From: Ottowia sp.
Lineage (GTDB): Bacteria; Pseudomonadota; Gammaproteobacteria; Burkholderiales; Burkholderiaceae_C
Assembly: GCA_023228705.1 (NCBI GenBank)
Contig: JALOAS010000096.1
Coordinates: 1-11,372 of the forward strand
Length of the DNA: 11,372 nt
Direction of reading: 5' to 3'
In this document: positions 1 through 9,486 of the stretch, piece by piece
Numbering within the stretch: the stretch's first letter is position 1
How the letters are laid out: every line of letters begins with the position of its first letter
Notes under the pieces: generated by a model
Databases searched by the model: none
What the model was told of the DNA's origin: nothing
The model's input: the letters and a program-made list of their open reading frames with translations, nothing else
Position numbers and translations under genes: made by a program

Positions 1-153
1 CGCCGGCACTTCAAGCACCACCTTGTCGGTCTCGATTTCTATCAGGATCTCATCAACCTGGACCGCCTCGCCCGGCTGCTTTTTCCACTCCAGCAGCGTG
101 GCATCGGCCACGGATTCGGACAGCTCGGGGACTTTAACTTCAATGATGGCCAT
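1..153 (-). CDS. odhB: Dihydrolipoyllysine succinyltransferase (E2 of 2-oxoglutarate dehydrogenase), N-terminal part
   Basis: E2 core of the 2-oxoglutarate dehydrogenase complex. It carries the succinyl group on a lipoyl arm from E1 and transfers it to CoA in the cytoplasmic TCA cycle. Only the first 51 codons are in the window; the gene continues past the left edge. The visible protein starts MAIIEVKVPELSESV and is the start of a biotinyl/lipoyl domain, with the lipoylation motif ETDKVVLEV around residues 41-49 and the modified lysine at residue 44. The start is the ATG at 153; no strong Shine-Dalgarno sequence precedes it, which fits translation coupled to the upstream gene. It lies 81 bp downstream of odhA on the same strand with no terminator between, so the two are probably one operon; an lpd (E3) gene would be expected further left. 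The identity of E2 is firm. The choice of 2-oxoglutarate over pyruvate dehydrogenase rests on the adjacent OdhA. Confidence 0.95.
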   Translation of the reverse strand, partial: MAIIEVKVPELSESVADATLLEWKKQPGEAVQVDEILIEIETDKVVLEVPA

Positions 154-186
154 GATGCTTGGTTTTCTGATTGTGTTCGGCCGGGC

Positions 187-204
187 CGCCGGGTTCGGCC
201 GGCG
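187..204 (-). other. Intercistronic hairpin between odhA and odhB
   Basis: The 81-bp gap between the odhA stop and the odhB start holds a GC-rich hairpin: stem CGCCGG/CCGGCG with a 6-nt loop. It overlaps a 10-bp direct repeat, GTTCGGCCGG at 175-184 and 193-202 on the plus strand. There is no T-tract, so I do not read it as a terminator. It could be an mRNA stabiliser or processing site between E1 and E2 messages, or simply GC-rich chance structure. Confidence 0.35.
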
Positions 205-234
205 CGGCACATGAAACAAACGGTGAAAGGGAAA

Positions 235-3111
<2,877 letters not shown>

Positions 3112-3121
3112 GTTGCGCACA

Positions 3122-3127
3122 CCTTCC
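3122..3127 (-). promoter_or_regulatory. Ribosome binding site that decides the odhA start
   Basis: GGAAGG on the minus strand lies 10 nt before the ATG at 3111. It overlaps the alternative in-frame ATG at 3129, so that upstream codon would lie inside the binding site. This favours initiation at 3111. Confidence 0.6.
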
Positions 3128-3214
3128 ATGCTTCTTCAAAGCAGTCGAGCTGGTTGATCCTTCCGCTTGCCGGCTGAACCGTTTGGCGGACGCGACGGGC
3201 CGGGGCCGGCACCC

Positions 3215-3230
3215 TGCAGCTATTGTGCCA
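3215..3230 (-). promoter_or_regulatory. Sigma54-like promoter element upstream of odhA
   Basis: In the 162-bp gap between prpE and odhA the minus strand reads TGGCAC-AATAG-CTGCA. The sigma54 consensus is TGGCAC-N5-TTGCA. The -24 hexamer matches fully, the -12 part has one mismatch, and the invariant GG and GC are separated by exactly 10 nt. It lies about 104 nt upstream of the odhA start. No good sigma70 -35/-10 pair was found in the gap. Sigma54 control of odhA is not what I would expect, and a chance match is possible. Confidence 0.25.
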
Positions 3231-3273
3231 CCTTGGCGCGCGCCCCGCTCGCCATCGGGCCGCGCGGCGCCGC

Positions 3274-5190
3274 TCAGGCCGCCTGCCGCGGGTAGCCAAG
3301 GGCCTGCAACGCCGCCGTGATCTCCGGCAGCACCGAGTCGTCCTCTATGGTTGCCGGCACCTTGGGCTCGACCCCGTCGGCCATGGTCCGGATGGTGACG
3401 CGCAGGACCTTGCCCGAGCGCGTCTTGGGCAGCCGCTGGACGACCACCACGTCCTTGAACGCCGCCACGGCGCCCAGCTGGTTGCGCACGCTGGCCACCA
3501 GTTCCTTGCAGATTTCCGCTTCGGACTCGGCCACGCCGGACTTGAGCACGACCATGCCTATGGGCACCTGCCCCTTGATCGCGTCGGCCACGCCGACCAC
3601 GGCGCCCTCGGCCACCGCCGGGTGCGCAGCCAGGATCTGCTCCATCTGCCCCGTGGACAGCCGGTGTCCGGCCACGTTGATGATGTCGTCGATGCGCGCC
3701 ATGACCGAGGCGTAGCCGTCCGTGTCGTAGACACCGGCGTCGCCCGACAGGTAGTAGCCCGGATAGCGCGAGAGATACGTCTCGCGGTACCCTTCCTCGT
3801 TGTGCCACAGCGTGTACAGCGTGCCCGGCGGCATGGGCAGCTTGATCGCCAGGTTGCCCACCTCGCCGTTGGGCCGCGGGTGGCCCGACTCGTCAAGCAT
3901 CTCGATGACATAACCGGGCACCGGCTTGGTCACCGAGCCCGGCTTGACCGGCAAATGCTCGATACCCATGCAGTTGGACAACCCCGGCCAGCCCATTTCG
4001 GTCTGCCACCAGTGGTCTATGACCGGCACGCCCAGGATGCCGCTTGCGTACGCGATGTCGTCGGGGACGCTGCGCTCGCCGGCCAGGAACAGGCAGCGGA
4101 AACGGGACATGTCGTACTGCCTGACCAGCTCGCCGTTCGGGTCCTCCTTCTTGATCGCGCGGAACGCCGTGGGCGCGGTGAACAGTGTGTTGACGCCGTG
4201 CTCCGCGCAGACGCGCCAGAATGCGCCGGCATCGGGCGTGCCCACCGGCTTGCCCTCGTAGACGATGGTCGTGCAACCCTGCAGCAGCGGCCCGTACACG
4301 ATGTACGAATGCCCGACGACCCAGCCTATGTCCGACGCGGCCCAGTACACGTCGCCAGGCTGCGTGTCGTACACCGCCTCCATGGACCAGCGCAGCGCCA
4401 CCGCGTGGCCGCCGTTGTCGCGCACCACGCCCTTGGGCTTGCCCGTGGTCCCGGAGGTGTAGATGATGTACAGCGGGTCGGTCGCGGCCACCGGCACGCA
4501 GTCGGCCGGGCTGGCCCGTGCCACCGCCTCGTCCCAGTCCACGTCGCGGCCCGCAACCAGGTCTGCCTTGAGCTCGGGCCGTTGCAGGACGAGGCAGGGC
4601 GTGTCCGGGACACCGGCAATCTCCAGCGCCTCGTCAAGCAGCGGCTTGTACGCGACGGTGCGGCCTGGCAGCAGGCCGCAGGACGCGGACAGCACCACCC
4701 TGGGCCTGGCGTCAACGATGCGCTTGGCCAGCTCGGGCGCTGCAAAGCCGCCAAAGACCACCGAGTGCACCGCACCCAGGCGCGCGCAGGCCAGCATGGC
4801 GACGATGGCCTCGGGGACCATGGGCATGTAGATGATGACCGTGTCTCCCTTGTCCACGCCCATGTCGCGCAGCGCACCGGCGTGGCGTGCCGTCAGGTCC
4901 TGCAGCTCGCGATAGGTGAACTTGCGCGTGGTGCCGGACAGCGGGCTGTCAAAGACCATGGCGAGCTGATCGCCGCGCCCGTTTTCCACATGCCGGTCCA
5001 CGCAGTTGTAGCAGGTATTGAGCACGCCACCCGAAAACCAGCGGTAGAACGGCTTGCGCGAGTCATCGATCACCCGGTCCCAGCGCTTGATCCAGTCTAT
5101 GCCTTCCGCGACCTCACCCCAGAACCGCTCCGGGTCGTTCTTGGCGGCTGCGTAGGTCTTCTCGTAGTTGCCGGTGCCATGGTCTGCCAT
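3274..5190 (-). CDS. prpE: Propionyl-CoA synthetase (propionate--CoA ligase, AMP-forming)
   Basis: Activates propionate with ATP and CoA to propionyl-CoA by way of an acyl-adenylate, feeding for example the methylcitrate cycle; cytoplasmic. The 638-aa product matches the PrpE length and belongs to the ANL superfamily. Visible motifs: an N-terminal ACAS_N-like region (about 7-65), the P-loop YTSGTTGKPKG (244-254), WWQTE (394-398), SGD of the ribose-binding region (482-484), the hinge RIDDIINVAGHRLSTG (499-514), and RSGK (591-594) with catalytic Lys594. The SASCGLLPGRTVAYKPLLDEA stretch (168-187) and the RDNGGHAVAL sequence after the P-loop are typical of PrpE/ACSS3 and separate it from acetyl-CoA synthetase. 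The start is the ATG at 5190, with AGGAG at 5198-5202, 7 nt upstream; the same frame stays open well upstream but only as a shadow of the permease gene. It has its own putative promoter region, and odhA follows after 162 bp. Acetate or other short acids could also be substrates. Confidence 0.93.
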   Translation of the reverse strand: MADHGTGNYEKTYAAAKNDPERFWGEVAEGIDWIKRWDRVIDDSRKPFYRWFSGGVLNTCYNCVDRHVENGRGDQLAMVFDSPLSGTTRKFTYRELQDLTARHAGALRDMGVDKGDTVIIYMPMVPEAIVAMLACARLGAVHSVVFGGFAAPELAKRIVDARPRVVLSASCGLLPGRTVAYKPLLDEALEIAGVPDTPCLVLQRPELKADLVAGRDVDWDEAVARASPADCVPVAATDPLYIIYTSGTTGKPKGVVRDNGGHAVALRWSMEAVYDTQPGDVYWAASDIGWVVGHSYIVYGPLLQGCTTIVYEGKPVGTPDAGAFWRVCAEHGVNTLFTAPTAFRAIKKEDPNGELVRQYDMSRFRCLFLAGERSVPDDIAYASGILGVPVIDHWWQTEMGWPGLSNCMGIEHLPVKPGSVTKPVPGYVIEMLDESGHPRPNGEVGNLAIKLPMPPGTLYTLWHNEEGYRETYLSRYPGYYLSGDAGVYDTDGYASVMARIDDIINVAGHRLSTGQMEQILAAHPAVAEGAVVGVADAIKGQVPIGMVVLKSGVAESEAEICKELVASVRNQLGAVAAFKDVVVVQRLPKTRSGKVLRVTIRTMADGVEPKVPATIEDDSVLPEITAALQALGYPRQAA

Positions 5191-5233
5191 GTCGGGTCTC
5201 CTGTCGGTTTGCACGCGCGTCAAAATTGCGTTT

Positions 5234-5264
5234 AGTGTACGACGGTTGCCTGTGCGCGCCGCAA
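5234..5264 (-). promoter_or_regulatory. Putative prpE promoter
   Basis: On the minus strand a TACACT -10-like hexamer (5234-5239) is preceded, at 19 bp, by TTGCGG (5259-5264) as a weak -35. Transcription would start near 5227 and leave a leader of about 37 nt before the prpE ATG. The -10 has 4 of 6 consensus bases and the spacing is long, so the promoter is weak or activator-dependent if real. Confidence 0.35.
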
Positions 5265-5279
5265 CGTGTGAGCCGCAAC
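5252..5279 (-). repeat. 14-bp tandem direct repeat at the prpE promoter
   Basis: On the minus strand GTTGCGGCTCACAC (5279-5266) is followed directly by GTTGCGGCGCGCAC (5265-5252), matching at 12 of 14 positions. The second copy overlaps the putative -35 element. The arrangement resembles a direct-repeat operator for an activator or repressor of prpE, but no known regulator motif is recognised. Confidence 0.4.
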
Positions 5280-5298
5280 GGGCGCCGCCAGCGGCCGG

Positions 5299-5313
5299 CG
5301 CGCATGATGCGCG
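5299..5313. promoter_or_regulatory. Perfect 15-bp palindrome upstream of prpE
   Basis: CGCGCAT-G-ATGCGCG is a perfect inverted repeat with a single central base. It lies in the gap between the ABC permease gene and prpE, upstream of the direct repeat. Its symmetry suits a dimeric DNA-binding protein. The regulator is unknown, and GC-rich chance is the alternative. Confidence 0.3.
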
Positions 5314-5331
5314 TGCGGACGGTCGCTGCCA

Positions 5332-5346
5332 GCCCGGCCACCGGGC
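5332..5346 (-). terminator. Possible weak end-of-operon hairpin after the ABC permease
   Basis: GCCCGG-TGG-CCGGGC forms a compact 6-bp GC stem 2 bp beyond the permease stop codon. No T-tract follows on the minus strand, so it is not a standard intrinsic terminator. It may pause polymerase or protect the 3' end of the ABC operon mRNA. Confidence 0.25.
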
Positions 5347-5348
5347 GC

Positions 5349-7019
5349 TCAGCGTCGCGCCCAACGCCCCACCCACTGCGCCGCCAGCACCAGCGCCGTG
5401 GAAATCAGGATCATGACGATGCCCAGCGCCGACAGCTTGCCCCACAGCCCGTCGTCGGCATAGTCCAGGATGCGCACCGCCAGCACCTCGGTGCCCGGCC
5501 GCGACAGCACCACCGACACGGTGAGTTCGCGCATGAACATGGTGGCCATCAGGATCCAGGCGGACACCAGCCCGGGCAGGATGATGGGCGCGATGATGCG
5601 CCGCATCGTCGTCAGCATGCTGGCGCCACAGACCAGCGACGACTCCTCCAGGTGCGCATGCACCTGCACGAAGGCGCTGGCCAGCGGCCGCACGCCGTAC
5701 GGGAGATACGCGGCAATGTACGCCAGCAGCAGCGCGGTCAGCGTGGCGTACAGCGGCGTCTGCACGAAAAACCACATGAAGCCGATGCCGATGACGATGC
5801 CTGGAAACGAAAACGCCAGGAACGTCAGCGTCTCCAGCAGCGTAGCCGCCACCGTGCGCGCCTTGACGACGATGTACGCCACAAACAGCGACAGCAGCAC
5901 CCCCAGCGTGGCGCCCACGGTGGCCAGGAAGATGCTGTTGCGCAGCGCGCGCAGCGTGGTTTCCTCGGCAAACACGTCGGTCCAGTTCTTCCAGCTCATG
6001 AGCGAGAACGCACGCGGCCCGGGCACCATGGCGTAGGGGATCAGCGAGGTGTAGAACAGCTGCAGCACCGGGATCACGATCATGACCAGGCTGAGCAGCC
6101 CGACGATGATAAGCAGCGGCAGCCGGGCGCGCTTGAGGTCGATGACCGACGGCCTGAAGCCGCGCCCGGAGACGGTCACGAACTTCTCGCCGTGCGCTGT
6201 CAGCGCCCGGTACACGACGATGAGCACGATGGATGCCGACAGCATGCTCATGCCCAGCGCCGCCGCCTGCCCGTAGTCGGGCGCAAAGCCGGTGGAGATC
6301 ATCTCGAACAGGTAGGTCGCGAGCACGTCGACGCCGCCCGGCGTCCCGAGCACGCGCGGCACCGCGTAGGCAGCCAGTACGCGGACGATGCTCAGGATGA
6401 GCGCCGCAAGGATCGCCGGCCGCAGCACGGGAAGCGTCACCCGCCGCAGCGTTTGCCACACGCCGGCGCCGCTCACGCGCGAAGCCTCCTCCAGCGCGCT
6501 GTCAAACGCGCTCATGGCCGGCGCGATGATGAGGTAGGCCACCGGCATGTTGAGCAGGCCCTCGACAAAAACCATGCCCGACAGCGAATAAATGTTCAGC
6601 GAAACGCCCTGCAACCCCGGAACCAGCTGCAGCACCTGGTTGAGCACCCCGTTGGACGGATTCAGCAGCAGCGCCCAGCTGGCCGCGAAAAGCACGTGCG
6701 GAATCATCATGGGCACGATGGCCAGCACGACGAAGATCGGCTTGAACGGGATATTGGTGCGGATGTTCAGGTACGACAGGAACAGCGCCAGCACCGTGGC
6801 AAACAGCGAGGAGCCGATGACGAAGATCGCCGTGTTGCCCACCACTTCCAGCAGGTACGGATCGGTGTACGCCAGCACGTACTTGCTGGCCGTGAACGCG
6901 CCAAACGACGTCAACCCCTCGGAGAAGCTGCCCAGCAGCAGCATGAGCACTGGCGTCAGGGTCAGCAGCGCGACCAGAGCGATGAGGGCCCACGTCAGCC
7001 GGGGGTGGTTGCGGTTCAT
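5349..7019 (-). CDS. ABC transporter permease, fused two-domain (FbpB-like, ferric iron/phosphonate-type)
   Basis: Inner-membrane channel of an importer. The 556-aa protein contains two BPD_transp_1 domains in one chain, the arrangement of FbpB/SfuB-type permeases. About a dozen hydrophobic segments are visible, beginning at residues 9-30. Each half carries an EAA cytoplasmic loop that docks on the ATPase: EEASRVSGAG...LP at about 177-197 and EESSLVCGAS...AP at about 458-478. The start is the ATG at 7019, 12 bp after the stop of the ATPase gene; only a weak AGGCAGG Shine-Dalgarno precedes it, so translation is probably coupled. It is the last gene of the binding protein-ATPase-permease operon. 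A single fused permease serving as both halves of the pore fits the single permease gene here. The substrate cannot be read from this sequence. Confidence 0.92.
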   Translation of the reverse strand: MNRNHPRLTWALIALVALLTLTPVLMLLLGSFSEGLTSFGAFTASKYVLAYTDPYLLEVVGNTAIFVIGSSLFATVLALFLSYLNIRTNIPFKPIFVVLAIVPMMIPHVLFAASWALLLNPSNGVLNQVLQLVPGLQGVSLNIYSLSGMVFVEGLLNMPVAYLIIAPAMSAFDSALEEASRVSGAGVWQTLRRVTLPVLRPAILAALILSIVRVLAAYAVPRVLGTPGGVDVLATYLFEMISTGFAPDYGQAAALGMSMLSASIVLIVVYRALTAHGEKFVTVSGRGFRPSVIDLKRARLPLLIIVGLLSLVMIVIPVLQLFYTSLIPYAMVPGPRAFSLMSWKNWTDVFAEETTLRALRNSIFLATVGATLGVLLSLFVAYIVVKARTVAATLLETLTFLAFSFPGIVIGIGFMWFFVQTPLYATLTALLLAYIAAYLPYGVRPLASAFVQVHAHLEESSLVCGASMLTTMRRIIAPIILPGLVSAWILMATMFMRELTVSVVLSRPGTEVLAVRILDYADDGLWGKLSALGIVMILISTALVLAAQWVGRWARR

Positions 7020-7031
7020 CGGCCTGCCTGC

Positions 7032-8123
7032 TCAGCGCGGCAGCAGCAGGCAGTGCTGCGGCGCCACGGCCACCTGGACCTCATCGCCCGCGTGCGGGTC
7101 GGACGCCGCATCCAGGCTCACGACCAGCCGCTCGCCGCCTATCTGCACGTTGGCCTCGAAGACCTCGCCAACAAACTCGATCTCGTGCAGCGTGCCGGTC
7201 AACACGTTCATGCGCGCCGGCGCCGGCGTCGCCGCATTCAAGCGCAGCTGCTCGGGCCGTATGCAGAGCATGATCTCGCTGCCCCGGGCCAGTTCGGCGC
7301 CGCTGCGGCAGGCCAGCTGCCCCATGCTGGTGTCGACCAGCGTCAGGCCGTCCTCGTGCCCGGCCACGGTGGCGGGGATCTGGTTGACGCGGCCAATGAA
7401 ATCGGCCACGTAGCGGCTGCGGGCCCGAAAGTAGATGTCCTGCGGCGCGCCGGTCTCGACGATTTCTCCTGCGCGCAGCACGGCGATGTGGTCCGAGAGC
7501 GCCAGCGCCTCGACCCGGTCGTGCGTCACGTAAACGGCGGTCAGCTCCAGCTTGGAGAGGAACTTCTTCAGGTCCTTGCGCGTTTCCTCGCGCAGCTTGG
7601 CGTCCAGGTTGGACAGCGGCTCGTCAAAGAGGATGACCCGGGGCTCGGCCACCAGCGCCCGCGCCAGCGCCACGCGCTGCTGCTGCCCGCCCGACAGGTT
7701 GGTCGCCGGCCGGGCGCCCAGCCCCTGCAGCTGCACGAAGTCCAGCACGCGCCCGACCCGCTCGCGTATGCTGGCCCTGGCCACGCCGGCAACCTGCAGC
7801 GGATAGGCAATGTTGTCAAACACGCTCATGTGCGGCCAGATGGCGTAGGTCTGGAACACCATGCCCAGCCCGCGTTTTTCCGGCGGCACGGAAATGCCCT
7901 GCTCCGAGGACCACACCACGTGCTCGCCTATGCGGATCTCACCCGCGTCCGGCTGCTCCAGGCCGACGATGCAGCGCAGCAGCGTGGTCTTGCCGCAGCC
8001 GCTGGGCCCCAGCAGCGTGTAGATGCTGTTGGCCGGGATGGTCAGGTCAACCGCGTTGAGCGCCTTGACGCGCTTGTCGCCCGTGCCGTACGTCTTGCTC
8101 AGGCCGCTGATGCGTATTTCCAT
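7032..8123 (-). CDS. ABC transporter ATP-binding protein (FbpC/PotA-like, with TOBE domain)
   Basis: Cytoplasmic ATPase that powers the adjacent permease. The 363-aa protein has all nucleotide-binding motifs: Walker A GPSGCGKTT (39-47), Q-loop Q91, signature LSGGQQQR (143-150), Walker B VILFDEP (163-169), D-loop SNLD (171-174) and switch histidine H201. The residues after the histidine are HDRVEA rather than the more common HDQxEA. A C-terminal extension from about residue 240 with IRPEQLRL is the TOBE-type regulatory/substrate-linked domain of the spermidine/iron/maltose ATPase group. The start is the ATG at 8123; the Shine-Dalgarno is poor. It lies 77 bp after the binding-protein gene and 12 bp before the permease gene. 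The family is certain; iron, phosphonate, polyamine or another substrate cannot be separated on this protein alone. Confidence 0.94.
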   Translation of the reverse strand: MEIRISGLSKTYGTGDKRVKALNAVDLTIPANSIYTLLGPSGCGKTTLLRCIVGLEQPDAGEIRIGEHVVWSSEQGISVPPEKRGLGMVFQTYAIWPHMSVFDNIAYPLQVAGVARASIRERVGRVLDFVQLQGLGARPATNLSGGQQQRVALARALVAEPRVILFDEPLSNLDAKLREETRKDLKKFLSKLELTAVYVTHDRVEALALSDHIAVLRAGEIVETGAPQDIYFRARSRYVADFIGRVNQIPATVAGHEDGLTLVDTSMGQLACRSGAELARGSEIMLCIRPEQLRLNAATPAPARMNVLTGTLHEIEFVGEVFEANVQIGGERLVVSLDAASDPHAGDEVQVAVAPQHCLLLPR

Positions 8124-8135
8124 GGTGCTTGCCCG

Positions 8136-8147
8136 GCATCGCGATGC
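8136..8147. other. 12-bp perfect palindrome between binding-protein and ATPase genes
   Basis: GCATCGCGATGC is self-complementary and sits in the 77-bp gap, 12 bp upstream of the ATPase start. In importer operons, structures after the binding-protein gene often help give that gene higher expression. With no loop it would fold poorly as RNA, so a protein-binding site or chance is also possible. Confidence 0.25.
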
Positions 8148-8200
8148 GATGGCGCGCCGCGTGCGGCCGCCAGTCCGCCAGCAGGATCAGCGCAGGAGAC

Positions 8201-9226
8201 TCAACGGCCCGAGAAGATCTGCTTGAACTGGCGCCCGAAGGTCTTGAGCTCGCGATCCGACAAGTCGCGCACGGGCTTGACTTGCACCTGGTCTATGCCG
8301 TCAATCTCGGGGAACACGCCCGGCGCCAGCACGTACTCGCCCACCTGGCTGGCCAGGATCTGCATGGCCGGCCTGCTCAGCCAGAAGTCGACAAACGCGC
8401 GCGCCGCGGCCGGATGCGGTGCCGACTGGGTGACTGCAATTGCGCGTGCCGCGCCAAACAGCGGCCCCGATCGCGGCCCCCAGTCCAGCGGTGCCGGCGC
8501 CTTGGTCACGATGTACTTGGGCATGGAAATGGCGATCAGCTTCTCGCCGCTTTCCACCGGCGCCGGCGTCGGCCCGAATGACGCGACGAACATGGGCTTG
8601 TTTGCCGCCAGCGCCTTGAGGAACTCCAGCCATGCATCCTCGCTGTCAAACCACTGCTCCTTCAGCGCCACCAGCCAGGCAATGGTCGACGCGTGCGTGG
8701 ACGGGTCGGCCATGACGATCTTGTCCCGCCATTTCGGATCCGCCAGACCCGCGTAATCCTGCGGCACGTCAGCGGCGTCCACCTGCTCGCTGTTGTACAG
8801 GTAGGACACATACTCGATGCCAAACTGCGTGTAATGCCCGTTTTCGGTGGTCCACGCCGGGTACCCCTGCGCAGACGGCGACCGGTATTCGGCCAGGATA
8901 TTGCGCTGCTCCAGCAGCTCAACCATGGGCAGCGGCGACTGCACCACGTCGGCCAGCAACTTGCCCGCGCCCGCCTCGGTCAGCACGGTCGGGATGAACT
9001 TGGAGCTGGAAATGCGCGTGTACTGCCCGTCCACGCCCGTCGCCTTGGCAAACGCCGCCATCACCGGCTCCACCGCAGTGATGTTGGCATAAAACACCGC
9101 CTTGCCCTCGGCCTTGGCCTGCTCCAGGTCCGCGGCCCACGCCTGCTGCAACAGCGCCGGCATGCCGGCCAGCGTGCCGGCACCCGCGGCCAGCGTCAGA
9201 AACCGTCTGCGATCCAGTGCGATCAT
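8201..9226 (-). CDS. Periplasmic substrate-binding protein of ABC importer, Tat-exported (FbpA/AfuA-like)
   Basis: Captures the ligand in the periplasm and delivers it to the permease encoded in the same operon. The 341-aa product begins MIALDRRRFLTLAAGAG, a twin-arginine signal (R6-R7 in DRRRFLT), followed by a hydrophobic stretch and a likely cleavage site after AWA at residue 31. The mature part has the type-II binding-protein pattern of the ferric/aminoethylphosphonate cluster, including SYLYNSEQV and LADPKWRDKIVMADPSTHAS (about 131-170). The FbpA tyrosine pair that binds iron is not seen at the expected place, where the sequence is IAISMPKYIV (about 231-240) with only one tyrosine; the ligand may therefore not be free ferric iron. 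The start is the ATG at 9226: GAGAGG at 9233-9238 is 6 nt upstream and the signal peptide begins there; longer in-frame starts add no signal sequence. First gene of the three-gene operon. Confidence 0.9.
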   Translation of the reverse strand: MIALDRRRFLTLAAGAGTLAGMPALLQQAWAADLEQAKAEGKAVFYANITAVEPVMAAFAKATGVDGQYTRISSSKFIPTVLTEAGAGKLLADVVQSPLPMVELLEQRNILAEYRSPSAQGYPAWTTENGHYTQFGIEYVSYLYNSEQVDAADVPQDYAGLADPKWRDKIVMADPSTHASTIAWLVALKEQWFDSEDAWLEFLKALAANKPMFVASFGPTPAPVESGEKLIAISMPKYIVTKAPAPLDWGPRSGPLFGAARAIAVTQSAPHPAAARAFVDFWLSRPAMQILASQVGEYVLAPGVFPEIDGIDQVQVKPVRDLSDRELKTFGRQFKQIFSGR

Positions 9227-9331
9227 GGCGATCCTCTCTTGTACAAATGTGCGGGACGCCCCACTCCCGGCCCGGCGGCGCGGGTGTTGCGGCATCCCAG
9301 GCGGAACCCCTGCATGGGCCGCTGCGCCTGA

Positions 9332-9377
9332 CGTGCACGCCAGTTCCCGCGCGCGGCCCCCTGGTGCACCGATTGTA
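9332..9377 (-). promoter_or_regulatory. Putative promoter and paired palindromes upstream of the ABC operon
   Basis: On the minus strand a TACAAT -10-like hexamer (9372-9377) has 5 of 6 consensus bases but no recognisable -35. Just downstream are two 8-bp palindromes sharing the GTGCAC core: GGTGCACC (9363-9370) and CGTGCACG (9332-9339). Their centres are 31 bp apart, close to three helical turns. They would sit at or after the start of a leader of about 140 nt before the binding-protein gene, a position that suits repression. All of this is inference from pattern. Confidence 0.3.
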
Positions 9378-9443
9378 GAAGCAGCCCTATCCGCGACAGA
9401 CTCCCAGGCATGCGGCGCATGGCCGTGCGCCGAGCCAGAAGCC

Positions 9444-9470
9444 AAAAAAAAGCCGCCTCCCCAGGCGGCT
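9444..9470 (-). terminator. Intrinsic terminator after the DUF4148-like gene
   Basis: On the minus strand the stem AGCCGCCT / AGGCGGCT with a GGGG loop is followed by eight T residues. It starts 16 bp after the stop codon of the small secreted-protein gene. It is a textbook Rho-independent terminator and separates that gene from the ABC operon downstream. Confidence 0.93.
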
Positions 9471-9486
9471 GCCGTATCGACCTCTA

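Noticed and set aside
3223..5235. Long plus-strand open frame opposite prpE
   Set aside because: Antisense shadow of prpE with low-complexity His/Arg/Val composition and no family features.
5191..6459. In-frame upstream extension of prpE by about 420 codons
   Set aside because: The extension overlaps the permease gene in another frame and reads as Ala/Arg/His-rich nonsense. The PrpE homology and the AGGAG site fix the start at 5190.
5226..8756. Very long plus-strand open frame (over 1,100 codons) opposite the ABC operon
   Set aside because: It is rich in His, Arg and Gln with no recognisable domain and lies antisense to three clear genes. It is a known by-product of high GC and strong third-position bias.
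7791..9226. Possible thiamine (ThiBPQ) importer reading of the ABC operon
   Set aside because: No THI-box-like leader was found upstream, and the ATPase has a TOBE extension unlike the short ThiQ. The substrate is left open.
9227..9445. In-frame upstream extension of the binding-protein gene
   Set aside because: The Tat signal peptide begins at 9226 with its own GAGAGG site; the extra 73 residues carry no signal and run into the non-coding leader.
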